Source: Lentisphaerota bacterium (lineage in GTDB: Bacteria > Verrucomicrobiota > Lentisphaeria > Oligosphaerales > JABHEG01). Taken from it: a stretch of DNA of 36,575 bases. The DNA is taken from the NCBI GenBank assembly GCA_018676675.1, contig JABHEG010000276.1:1-36575 (forward strand), read 5' to 3'. Both the position numbers and the translations under genes were made by a program. Under the pieces are notes generated by a model that ran no database searches, was not told the origin of the DNA, and was given only the letters and a program-made list of their open reading frames with translations. This document shows, in pieces, positions 16,732 to 25,101 of this stretch; position 1 is the first letter of the stretch; every line of letters begins with the position of its first letter.

Positions 16732-18270
16732 ATGGCCAAGAGCAAAGATCCACACACCGTTCGGATCAACAGCATTCGTATCTCGCTGGGCAAACAGGCC
16801 GCCAACTTGGTCATGTTGACCGGCGAGCAGCAGCGATCGTTCTTCGTCGGCGTCTCGGAGGACGAAGCGCTCGTGCTTGACCCGTTCTACCGGCGCGGTG
16901 TCGAGGCCCTCGAGCCACTGGACATCCGCCGGGTTCTCACCCAGACACTCTCCCTGTTCGGATGCCGGATCGTGGAAGCCATCATACATGGCCATAGAGG
17001 AGTGGAATTCATAACCACAATGGACGTGACCGGCCTGAATGGCACGGTTTCAATCAGCTGCAATATCGACGACGCAGTCCCTCTCGCCGTCGCCTCCGGT
17101 GCTACGTTGAGAATCGACGAAGAACTCATCACGGCCATGATGATCCGGCGCAAGGATGATGAACCCTGTACTCCACGCGGTGCCTGGCGAAGTGTGCGGA
17201 GACACTCGCGCGAAACCGAGGCCCGTGACAGCCGAACGTTCGCCACACTCGACGACGTATTCCAGGCCATCGAGGCCGAGCCGGGAAACACAGAAGCCCG
17301 TTCAGCCCTTCGGCAGGCAGCCTGGCCACCGGACGTGGGTCTCCCGGCACGAATGGTCACCGTCAAGGACCGCAGCGGAGGCATGGCGGCCGTCAAGGCA
17401 TGGGTAGAGCGTTGCCGAGGAACCGAACATGAACTCACCGCAACGGCGCTCGCTGGAGCCGTATTTCTCTGGAGCGACCAGCCTGAAGAGGCCCTTCCCT
17501 ACCTCGAGCAAGCCTGCGAGCTCACCCCGGAGTACGTCCGCCCCGCAACGGATCTTGCCCGAGCCTACGCGCTGACCGGCCGGAAGGACGACGCTTTCCG
17601 GTTGCTCCGAAACCACCCCAAACTGAAAACCTGCTCTTACATCACGAACTACGGCAATCTCCGCGACCTCTGGGACGATCCCAGATACGAAGAGATCGTT
17701 GGCAAGCCAAACGAGCACATGCGCTATGTCTTGGACCTACCCCAGTTCTTGACAATCCTGTTCGGTAGCAGTCATCAAGAGGACGGCTCCTCCCCCGAAG
17801 ACCCCTTCATCGTGGAGCTGACCACGCCCGCTCCACAGAGCATCAACATCGTCGCTTCCGCCTTGCCTACACACGAGTTCGTCTGTGCCAAACGTCTGCG
17901 CTTCGCCAGCCGGATCACATCCCGGTTGGAGACCCTTCAGGTGGAAACATCGGCCGGGGCGGTGTCCCTCCCAATCTCTGTCTCGAACAGTGACACGATG
18001 CTGTGGCCAGGAGTCGGTTTGATCGAGGAACCGGAAGGCTCCCTTCCGGGGACGGTTGGGGATGCTCTGGAGGCGGCTGGACTCAACCTCGTTGCCGCCG
18101 TCCTTCCCAACCCACACGGAGACGGGGAACGGGAGACCGGGGCACTGGTCATCCACGCCGAGGATCGAACTGAGCTTGTTCGCGTCCACACAATGCACGC
18201 GATTGCCATCGCCGCTGCAGCCAAACGCCCTCTCTTCGTCAGCTTGGACAGCGTCCTCAAGATCGGCTGA
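16732..18270 (+). CDS. Bifunctional-nuclease (DUF151)-like domain protein with a TPR segment
   Basis: A 512-residue, apparently cytoplasmic protein with no signal peptide; AAGGAG about 9 nt upstream supports the ATG. Residues ~25-137 match the DUF151/bifunctional nuclease fold. VGVSEDEALVLD (39-50) corresponds to the first strand and helix. NGTVSISCNIDDAVPLAVAS (103-122) corresponds to the conserved region normally written as DARPSDAIALA, followed by a strand and ELI. Here the Arg-Pro-Ser is replaced by Asn-Ile-Asp. Residues ~235-300 contain a TPR-like helical pair (PEEALPYLEQACELTPEY, then LARAYALTGRKDDAFRLL). The C-terminal ~190 residues are not recognised. DUF151 proteins are described as nucleases in plants and are linked to stress responses in bacteria; the role of this combination is unknown. 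It is followed by a sulfatase gene on the same strand. Confidence 0.6.
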   Translation: MAKSKDPHTVRINSIRISLGKQAANLVMLTGEQQRSFFVGVSEDEALVLDPFYRRGVEALEPLDIRRVLTQTLSLFGCRIVEAIIHGHRGVEFITTMDVTGLNGTVSISCNIDDAVPLAVASGATLRIDEELITAMMIRRKDDEPCTPRGAWRSVRRHSRETEARDSRTFATLDDVFQAIEAEPGNTEARSALRQAAWPPDVGLPARMVTVKDRSGGMAAVKAWVERCRGTEHELTATALAGAVFLWSDQPEEALPYLEQACELTPEYVRPATDLARAYALTGRKDDAFRLLRNHPKLKTCSYITNYGNLRDLWDDPRYEEIVGKPNEHMRYVLDLPQFLTILFGSSHQEDGSSPEDPFIVELTTPAPQSINIVASALPTHEFVCAKRLRFASRITSRLETLQVETSAGAVSLPISVSNSDTMLWPGVGLIEEPEGSLPGTVGDALEAAGLNLVAAVLPNPHGDGERETGALVIHAEDRTELVRVHTMHAIAIAAAAKRPLFVSLDSVLKIG

Positions 18271-18287
18271 CCTCCCTCCGGGACGGG

Positions 18288-18316
18288 TTGCCGTCGCGGT
18301 GTTCACGGTCCATAAT
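18288..18316 (+). promoter_or_regulatory. Sigma-70-like promoter candidate for the sulfatase gene
   Basis: TTGCCG at 18288-18293 and CATAAT at 18311-18316 are separated by 17 bp, the optimal spacing for a housekeeping promoter. The -10 is 45 nt upstream of the sulfatase ATG at 18361, just after the preceding gene ends at 18270. The match is reasonable but unproven. Confidence 0.4.
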
Positions 18317-18360
18317 TGGTGTCGTCCACAGGATTTCACCACGACCAGGGAAACACCGCG

Positions 18361-19890
18361 ATGGCTTACCCCAATGTTCTCTTCATTATCTCCGATCAGC
18401 ACAACGCCAAAGTCCTAGGCTGCAAGGGGCACCCGGATGTCCAGACCCCCAACCTGGACCGTTTGGCCGCGTCCGGAGTCAGGTTCGAGAACGCCATCAC
18501 GCAGAACCCCATCTGCACACCGAGCCGGGTGAGCTATCTCTCCGGCCAATACTGCCACAACCACGGGTACTACGGACTCAGCGGCCCGCGCCCGGCCAAT
18601 CTTCCCACGCTGTTCGGACACCTCCGACGACATGGCTATGCATCCGCAGCCATCGGCAAGATCCACTGTCCAGAGTACTGGGTCGAGGATGATTGCGATG
18701 TCTTCCACGAAACCTGCGAGTGCAGCATTGGTGGACGCTCCACAGCATACGCGGACTTCCTGCGAGACCGTGGGAAGCTGGAGCTCGAAGACCATGGCCG
18801 AATGGCCGAGTTCGGCAAACGGGGTCAGCAGAGCATGGAGGGACGGCCCTCTCCGCTTACCTACGAGGAGTCCCAGGAAGGCTGGATCGCCGCAACCGCA
18901 ATCGAGTTCATGCAGGACAGCGTCAGGGAGGGCAAGCCCTTTGTCGTACAGACGAGCCTCCCGCGTCCGCATCAGTGTACGGCCCCCAGCGAGCCGTTCT
19001 GGTCCATGTACGACGGCAAGGACCTCACCATGCCACCGAACGCCGATCACGACCTGGCCGGCAAGGCGCCACATATGAGAAACAGTGCAATCCGGTGGCG
19101 CAAAGGTGAATGGACGCTGATAGAGCCGCACAGTTTCGAGGCAGGACGGAAGCGGAAGATGCAGGGCTACCTGGGGGCAATCAGTCAGGTCGATCATGCC
19201 GTCGGGCAGATGGTGGACTGGCTGGAAGCGAACGGGCTGGCCGAGACCACGATCGTGATCTACACCGCCGACCATGGCGACTATGCCTGCGAGCACGGCA
19301 TCATGGAAAAGGCACCCGGAATCTGCAGTGATGCCATCACCCGCATCCCGCATATTTGGCGCTGGCCGGGGCACATCTGCGAGGGACACGTTGCCGACGA
19401 GTTGGTCGAAGCAATAGACCTGCCAACCACCGTCTGCGCGCTGGCTGGCGCCCCGGCGATGGCCACCTCCGACGGCAAAGACATTTCGCATCTACTCAGG
19501 GGAGAATCAGGTAACGTTCGAACCGTTGCGGTGACCGAGTTCGCCTGGAGTCGCAGCGTCCGCAAAGGCAAATACCGCCTGGTGAGCTACCCCAAAGGAA
19601 TGTTCGAAGACGAATATCCGCAAGGCTTTGGTGAGCTCTACGACCTGGAAACAGATCCCTGGGAGATGACCAATCTCTACTTCAGCCCGGACCACCAAGG
19701 CGTCGTTGCCGAGATGACCAAGGACCTGCTGGACTGGCTCGTCACCACCACCCGCCCCGTGACCACGCTCGGACTCAAGGACCAGCCCAAGGACGCCCAG
19801 CACACCACACGCTACAAATGCACGGTCGCCCAAGACGGTAAACTCAACCCGGAGCGTCTCCACAGCATCAACGGGAAAAACTACCTATAG
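18361..19890 (+). CDS. S1-family sulfatase without a signal peptide
   Basis: From ATG 18361 this is 509 residues. That start is preferred over an upstream TTG because AGGGAA lies about 9 nt before it and because MAYPNVLFIISDQHN is the normal N-terminal strand of sulfatases. Type-I sulfatases hydrolyse sulfate esters using a formylglycine made from Cys or Ser in the CxPSR motif; here it is CTPSR at 52-56. Metal and substrate residues are visible in SDQHN (11-15) and in TADHGDYACEHG, followed by GIMEKAPG, in the second half. No signal peptide or membrane segment is visible, so it probably acts in the cytoplasm on imported sulfated sugars. No sulfatase-maturing enzyme is encoded in the window. 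It is convergent with the glycoside hydrolase gene ending at 20254. Confidence 0.92.
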   Translation: MAYPNVLFIISDQHNAKVLGCKGHPDVQTPNLDRLAASGVRFENAITQNPICTPSRVSYLSGQYCHNHGYYGLSGPRPANLPTLFGHLRRHGYASAAIGKIHCPEYWVEDDCDVFHETCECSIGGRSTAYADFLRDRGKLELEDHGRMAEFGKRGQQSMEGRPSPLTYEESQEGWIAATAIEFMQDSVREGKPFVVQTSLPRPHQCTAPSEPFWSMYDGKDLTMPPNADHDLAGKAPHMRNSAIRWRKGEWTLIEPHSFEAGRKRKMQGYLGAISQVDHAVGQMVDWLEANGLAETTIVIYTADHGDYACEHGIMEKAPGICSDAITRIPHIWRWPGHICEGHVADELVEAIDLPTTVCALAGAPAMATSDGKDISHLLRGESGNVRTVAVTEFAWSRSVRKGKYRLVSYPKGMFEDEYPQGFGELYDLETDPWEMTNLYFSPDHQGVVAEMTKDLLDWLVTTTRPVTTLGLKDQPKDAQHTTRYKCTVAQDGKLNPERLHSINGKNYL

Positions 19891-20253
19891 CCCGAATGAA
19901 GCGAAACTGAAGAAGCGTGGCGTCAACGAGACGGTTGCCTCGAGGTGGCACCGGGCATCCCTGCCCGGTGATTCAGTGGGAGGCAGCCGCCTTCGCGAAG
20001 GCTCTCCTGAAACAAGCAGGCCGGTTACGGAAAACCGGCTCCTCCAGGGAGGTCTTTTCTTTAGGCGGACACGCAATGGAGGCGCCGCATCTCCGCATGC
20101 GGCCGGTTTCTCGTCCTGTTGGGACCGGGAGGCGCCCCTGGAGAATCGCTACGGCGTGCCACGGGGATACCTCCGAATGCCCCGAAGCTCAGGCCAAGTT
20201 GAGGACGTGTTGGCGGTCTCAGGGCCAGCGTCGAACTCATCCAGCCAGTCCAG
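19891..20253. repeat. Palindrome-rich intergenic region between convergent genes
   Basis: This 363-nt stretch has no convincing gene but several clean inverted repeats: 19949-19957 with 19962-19970 (perfect 9-bp stem, 4-nt loop); a perfect 14-nt palindrome at 19989-20002; 20020-20026 with 20033-20039 (7 bp); and 20084-20090 with 20097-20103 (7 bp). A weak 4-bp hairpin at 20041-20052 is followed by tcttttcttt and could end transcription of the sulfatase. The rest may be dispersed palindromic repeats of the genome or a bidirectional termination zone. Confidence 0.5.
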
Positions 20254-22992
20254 TCACCTCTGTTCCGAGCTCACGGAAACAGCATCCAGAAACGTGCCTT
20301 CATCCACGCCCGCCGCAACCACATAGAGCGGCGACCACGTCAGAGCGATGGTCCGCTGGTCCAAGCGATTCCCCATCATATCATGTCCATTCAGAGCATT
20401 GCTACCCAGTAACACCTGCGTGTCCTTCCCCGATCGGTTCCAAGCCGCAAGGACATGCGTAGATCCATCGCGAAAGAGATAGGCCCAGACACCATCCCCA
20501 AGCTCCAGCTTCCGTCGGAACACAGCCCCGGCCGGGAGTATGTGCGTCAACCCCGCGGCGGCGGCGTAGATCTGTCTCGGGGCGCCACCGTACTCAAGAA
20601 AGATCCCCTCGGCGTTGTCCTGGTTCAACCGTGTACAACGGCCTGAGTGGAAGAACACCCGCTCGACACCATTGGCCAACTGCACGATGACGGAACGCAT
20701 CGCGTAGGCAGCATGCAAGGCCTCGTTAGGGAGGGGAACCAGATGCTTGCTGTCCTTCCTGGGGAGGACTTCCGGGTCATCGTCACAGTAGTACCCGTGT
20801 TCGGTCATCAGGATCGGCTTCTTCCCTCCGTGCCTATCCATCAAGCCAAGGATGGCCTGCAAGTGCTTCTCGTTCTCTTCGGGAGGCGTAACGCGCGGGT
20901 AGCTGTGAACGGTAACCGCATCGCACCACGCCAACGCGCCCTCCGCAAAGATCCCCTCGAACTCCTTGATGATCCGTGGCCCAAGCCCGGCAAAACCGAT
21001 CAGCACCCGGCACCCCGGGTCGGTCGCCTTCGCCACGTCCCACGCTTCGTGAAGCCAGTACGCGTAGTCCTTGGACTCGTAGCCATGCTCACGCGGCAAT
21101 GAGTAACTCGTCGTGAGCGGTTCATTGAAGATCTGCCAGGTGGAAACACGGCCCTTGTAGTGGGCGATCGTCTCTCTGACGTACGCCCGGAACTCCGCCT
21201 TCTCCCGAGGCGCGAAGGCCACTCTCAGGCGCTGTTTCATGTAGCTGTTGTCGGCCGCGAGATCAACTGGAGCAGTCGTGTTCCGCTCGTTTGAGGGAAA
21301 CGGCAACATGGCCAACACATTGACGTCCTCGGCGAGAATCCGGTCGATCTCACGGTCCGTGCGCGAGAAGTCCCAGCGCCCGGGTTCAGGCTCTACATCA
21401 CGCCACTTCAACGACCAGTCTCTGAACCACGTCAGCCCCGCTACGCGACACAGCTTGAGGATGTGCGGGCGGCCATGGGCATGGTTGACACCAAGAAAAG
21501 AGTCGGAGGCCGAGAATCCGGGAATAACTGCCATACGCAAGGTACGCTCAAGCGTCGTCTCTCCCGTCACGAGCGTCGCCTGAAGCCGGAAGAACCCCAA
21601 GCGCCCAGGATCGACGTCAATGGACTCATGCAGTGTGTCCCCTGCTTCCACTCGCCGCGAAAGGCTCTTTCGAACCACTTCCACGTCCCGAAAATCGGTG
21701 AGGATGACCGCAATCTGCAGATCGACAGGTGTCAATCCGACGTTGGCGACGTGAGCATTCAGCGTCACCGAATCGCCCTGCGTGAACACATTCCCAACCC
21801 GGCCTGTGTCGACACCTAACTCAACAGGCCGTCCAGACACGTAATCACCAGCTACCGTACCTTCCTCGAGCTGAACCGCATCCACCCAGAGGACGCACGA
21901 GTCGGTGCCCCCCTCCCTGAGATCAGGCCCGACCACGACGTACCCGTAGTGAGAATTGGGCGTAATCGTGACAGTGCGCCGCTCCCACGAGGAACGCGCA
22001 GAAACCAACTCCGTTCGGAAACGTCCGCTGGGGAACTCACACAACCCCAGCCGCACAGGCGTCCCATCGTCTCCGGCCTTGACGTAAACCGACAGCGTGT
22101 GTGGGCGTCCCCGCTTGAGAGCGACCCAACCACGCGAACCTGCCAACGGCGCCTTGACAACCGCGTGTGTGATGTCGAAGTAGTCGAAATCGTAGACAGG
22201 GAATGTCTCCGGACTGAGGCTGATCCTGAGGCTGCTTTTCCCGTGGTAGGCCTGCTTCTGGTCAATCGTCCCGACCAGTTCATCAATACCACCCCAGGGC
22301 AGACGCGTGGGCGACACCGACCCCCACTGATCGCCGCCGCACTCAAAGCTGCTGTTGGGAACCAGGTTGCTCTCCGCCTCCGTCGTCACCAGGTTCCCGG
22401 GTCTGTAGACCATCCCGTCCATTTTCACCAACGTCACGTCATCGATCCACAGCGTCCCAACCTGAGCGTGCCAGAACTGCAGGCGACTCGTCTCCGAGCA
22501 ATCGCGAGTCGCACTGAACAGGAAGGAAAACGATTGCCACTCCTCTCCCAAATCAGCCACCAAAGAGAACATTCCGCTGAGTCCACAGTCGTGCCAGCCG
22601 TTGGTGTCCCTCAACGCAATCGAGACGACCGGACTGCGGAGTCCGCGCTGCCGAGCCCAGAAAGTCAATCGGTAGGTCTTCCCCCGCTGCACGGCCACTT
22701 TGCCCATTTGGCAGAGCATGACGTGGGGGGCACCACCATCAGGAGCGAATTCGGAGCAGTGGATGCGAGCACTTCTCCCACCGTCACGCCCAACGTCCAG
22801 AGACAGTTCCTGGAGGACTCCCTTGCCCCCGGAAACCTGCCAATCGTCTGGAACCCCGTTCCCGTCCACATCCAACCCGAACTCCCCGTTGCTTACCAAA
22901 TTGGGGGCGGGGGCACCCGACACACTCAACGCCACGACGAAAAGGACGACAACCAGCATCGACATCCCGGTTTGGATCCGGCAGATCACCAT
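20254..22992 (-). CDS. Secreted glycoside hydrolase (clan-A-like) with two CBM4/9-like domains
   Basis: From the ATG at 22992 this is 912 residues; AGGAG lies 7 nt upstream, which decides this start over one 30 nt earlier at 23022. The signal peptide is ~1-26 (VVVLFVVALSVSGA core). Two jelly-roll carbohydrate-binding modules of CBM4/9 type occupy ~30-190 (NLVSNGEF start) and ~209-385 (NLVPNSSFE start). The first includes DVDGNGVPDDW, a calcium-loop-like stretch common in these modules. A beta-sandwich linker at ~390-490 precedes the TIM-barrel catalytic region from ~497. E624 in WQIFNEPL is the likely acid/base, and E731 in ILMTEHGYY is the likely nucleophile. This order is typical of GH5/GH39-like retaining enzymes; I cannot assign the family or the polysaccharide. 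It lies between two sulfatase genes. Confidence 0.75.
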   Translation of the reverse strand: MVICRIQTGMSMLVVVLFVVALSVSGAPAPNLVSNGEFGLDVDGNGVPDDWQVSGGKGVLQELSLDVGRDGGRSARIHCSEFAPDGGAPHVMLCQMGKVAVQRGKTYRLTFWARQRGLRSPVVSIALRDTNGWHDCGLSGMFSLVADLGEEWQSFSFLFSATRDCSETSRLQFWHAQVGTLWIDDVTLVKMDGMVYRPGNLVTTEAESNLVPNSSFECGGDQWGSVSPTRLPWGGIDELVGTIDQKQAYHGKSSLRISLSPETFPVYDFDYFDITHAVVKAPLAGSRGWVALKRGRPHTLSVYVKAGDDGTPVRLGLCEFPSGRFRTELVSARSSWERRTVTITPNSHYGYVVVGPDLREGGTDSCVLWVDAVQLEEGTVAGDYVSGRPVELGVDTGRVGNVFTQGDSVTLNAHVANVGLTPVDLQIAVILTDFRDVEVVRKSLSRRVEAGDTLHESIDVDPGRLGFFRLQATLVTGETTLERTLRMAVIPGFSASDSFLGVNHAHGRPHILKLCRVAGLTWFRDWSLKWRDVEPEPGRWDFSRTDREIDRILAEDVNVLAMLPFPSNERNTTAPVDLAADNSYMKQRLRVAFAPREKAEFRAYVRETIAHYKGRVSTWQIFNEPLTTSYSLPREHGYESKDYAYWLHEAWDVAKATDPGCRVLIGFAGLGPRIIKEFEGIFAEGALAWCDAVTVHSYPRVTPPEENEKHLQAILGLMDRHGGKKPILMTEHGYYCDDDPEVLPRKDSKHLVPLPNEALHAAYAMRSVIVQLANGVERVFFHSGRCTRLNQDNAEGIFLEYGGAPRQIYAAAAGLTHILPAGAVFRRKLELGDGVWAYLFRDGSTHVLAAWNRSGKDTQVLLGSNALNGHDMMGNRLDQRTIALTWSPLYVVAAGVDEGTFLDAVSVSSEQR

Positions 22993-23263
22993 CTTCAAAC
23001 TCCTGCTCACAATCGAGACCATTGTCGAGGCGCAGCTCCAAATGGGAACGTAGAGCGCCTCCCCCTTCCGGACAAGCTCTCCGGTGGGGGGTGAGAATCC
23101 CTTGAGCCCATTCGCAAAAGTTACGTGGGGGAGAACATAAGCCGCCTCACGAGACTGAGGCGTTACGCCCGCTCCTCGTTAACCTGGTGCCAGCCCTCAC
23201 TCCATCAGTTGCCCCTTCCCCCTTCCAACGCTATCGTCATTCACACTTCAGGAGACAGACGCG
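22993..23263. other. Divergent regulatory region between the glycoside hydrolase and sulfatase genes
   Basis: This stretch carries the ribosome-binding sites of both flanking genes: AGGAG on the minus strand at 23000-23004, and an AGGAG shortly before 23264 on the plus strand. A perfect 7-bp inverted repeat with a 6-nt spacer (23143-23149 with 23156-23162) could be an operator or a hairpin. I saw no strong promoter. Confidence 0.35.
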
Positions 23264-24913
23264 ATGATAAGCCGAAGAGAGTTCGTGAAACTGACGGCGG
23301 CCGGGGCATTGGGAACGGCCATGCCCAGGGGGAACGCCCAGGAGAAATCCATGCCAGGTGGTGATCCCGCACCAAATGTGATCTATGTGTTCAGCGACAC
23401 TCACCGCTGGTGCAGCATGAGCTTCACCGAGACCCCGTTGGCCATCACCCCCAATATGGCGGCCATGCGCGAAGGGGGCGTCTCCTTCTCGAACTGCTAC
23501 AGCACGCTCCCAATCTGCTCCCCGTACCGTGCCATCCTGATGACCGGTCGGTGGCCCTGGCAGCAGGGCTTCATTGCCAACCACATGTCCCTCGAGCATC
23601 GTCCGGACGTGACGACGGCCAAGCACACGACGCTGGGCTGGATGTTCAGGGATGCGGGCTACGCAACTCACTACGTCGGCAAGTGGCACCTCGGCAATGG
23701 CCAACGGGCGTTGGACTACGGGTTCGGGACCGCAACACTGTGGAACAATGAGAACCACAGCAGCCTCGACTACAGACCAGTCGGCTCAGCCAACCCGTTT
23801 GCCCGCGGCAAAAAGCCCTGGGACAAGGACCCACGCTATACCGGCGTGCCCGGACACCCCACGTTCCCTTACAAAATCGTCGGGGAAACAGACCACGCTC
23901 TAATGCTGATCGACGGCCACACGAAAACGGCCCCCAAGCAACCCCTCTTCCTCATGCTGTCACTGCAGAATCCGCACGGCCCATTGCGCAAGAAAGGCAA
24001 GCCGCTCGCCCCACCCCACATCCGTGCAAAGTACGCAGCACAGCCACGCATCCCACTCCGCGACAACGATCGCCGCAAAGACACCAATTTCATGCAGGAC
24101 TACCATGAGTCCGTCACTGCCGTGGACGAACAACTCGGGCGCATTCGTGCCAAGCTTCAGGAATTGGGAATCGCTGACAACACGATTCTGGTCTACTCGT
24201 CCGACCACGGGGGACTTGGCGGGGCTCAAGGACAGGCTGGCGGTCAGAAGCGCTGGCCCCACGATGAATCGACCCGCGTCCCTTTCCTGGTCGAGTGGCA
24301 AGGCATCCCTCAGGCAAAGCGTGCCCGGGATGTCCAGACCTTGTTCTCAACGATCGATATCTTCCCGACCGTCTGTCATCTGGCCGCCTTGGCACCCCGG
24401 CTCAAGAACCGCGACGCCGACGCCAGCCTGAACTACCTCACTGCATGTCCAGGTGTGGACCATAGTCGCAACGTAACCGGGGCAGAGGACGCACCCGATC
24501 CCGCATCCGTCTTCGTCTGCCACCCGTCTAACATGAACAACAAGTCACCCGCGTGCCCCGTCCAGCGCACGGTGATCACCAAGCGCTACATGTACTCAGT
24601 CAAGGGCAAGACACACATCGGCAACCGTGACGCCTGGAAGCACTGGGACAAGGAAGGCGAACGCGAGTGGTGTCTCTACGACCGCCAGAGGGATCCCCAC
24701 CAACTGCATAACCTGATCGGAGAAGAGGGGCTCGAGGACGTGAAGCGCGACCTGCGACTGAAATTGGCCAAGTGGCTGGCCGAAGCCGAAGCGCCGTTCG
24801 TCAAACGTTGGTTCGCAACGCACCCACACGCAAAAAAGTGGCGCGTCGAGCATGACGGGAGGGGCATCGAAGACGCCTTTGACCTCTGGAGTTATGTGCC
24901 GCGCCCCGACTGA
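23264..24913 (+). CDS. Tat-exported S1-family sulfatase
   Basis: A 549-residue sulfatase with an N-terminal twin-arginine signal (SRREFVKLTAAGALGTA at 3-19). AGGAG just upstream of 23264 supports the start. The catalytic motif is CSPYR at 85-89, a common S1 variant of CxPSR; C85 would become formylglycine. Other active-site features are YVFSDTHRW near 41-49 and SSDHGG, then KRWPHDESTRVPF, in the C-terminal half, giving metal-binding Asp and His and a substrate-side Lys. Tat export implies that it folds, and probably is matured, before leaving the cytoplasm. It should remove sulfate from polysaccharide or large oligosaccharides outside the cytoplasm, whereas the sulfatase at 18361-19890 has no export signal. 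The substrate position and sugar are unknown. Confidence 0.92.
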   Translation: MISRREFVKLTAAGALGTAMPRGNAQEKSMPGGDPAPNVIYVFSDTHRWCSMSFTETPLAITPNMAAMREGGVSFSNCYSTLPICSPYRAILMTGRWPWQQGFIANHMSLEHRPDVTTAKHTTLGWMFRDAGYATHYVGKWHLGNGQRALDYGFGTATLWNNENHSSLDYRPVGSANPFARGKKPWDKDPRYTGVPGHPTFPYKIVGETDHALMLIDGHTKTAPKQPLFLMLSLQNPHGPLRKKGKPLAPPHIRAKYAAQPRIPLRDNDRRKDTNFMQDYHESVTAVDEQLGRIRAKLQELGIADNTILVYSSDHGGLGGAQGQAGGQKRWPHDESTRVPFLVEWQGIPQAKRARDVQTLFSTIDIFPTVCHLAALAPRLKNRDADASLNYLTACPGVDHSRNVTGAEDAPDPASVFVCHPSNMNNKSPACPVQRTVITKRYMYSVKGKTHIGNRDAWKHWDKEGEREWCLYDRQRDPHQLHNLIGEEGLEDVKRDLRLKLAKWLAEAEAPFVKRWFATHPHAKKWRVEHDGRGIEDAFDLWSYVPRPD

Positions 24914-25101
24914 GACGCTCCTGCCTGTCAGAGCCGCGACGAACGGGAGGGGTCTTCCTCCCCCAACGTGGGAGGCGCCTCCGTGCGGCGACTGATTTCG
25001 CTTGTACGGCGAGCGGCCCTCCGATCGCCAAGAGAAGATGCCGCCCGGGGGGCCGTGCGGCGTACAAAGGCGCCTCCGTCACGCGAGTACAAAGTCCCCC
25101 T
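24914..25101. repeat. Palindromic GC-rich intergenic segment between convergent genes
   Basis: The segment holds a 6-bp hairpin (24945-24950 with 24957-24962), a perfect 12-nt palindrome (24971-24982), and a 12-nt direct repeat, aggcgcctccgt, at 24973-24984 and 25068-25079. No gene is visible. Position suggests a two-way termination zone; the repeats could also be a dispersed genomic family. Confidence 0.4.

Noticed and set aside
18415..19491. Open frame of 358 codons on the minus strand
   Set aside because: Antisense to the sulfatase gene, which has clear catalytic motifs.
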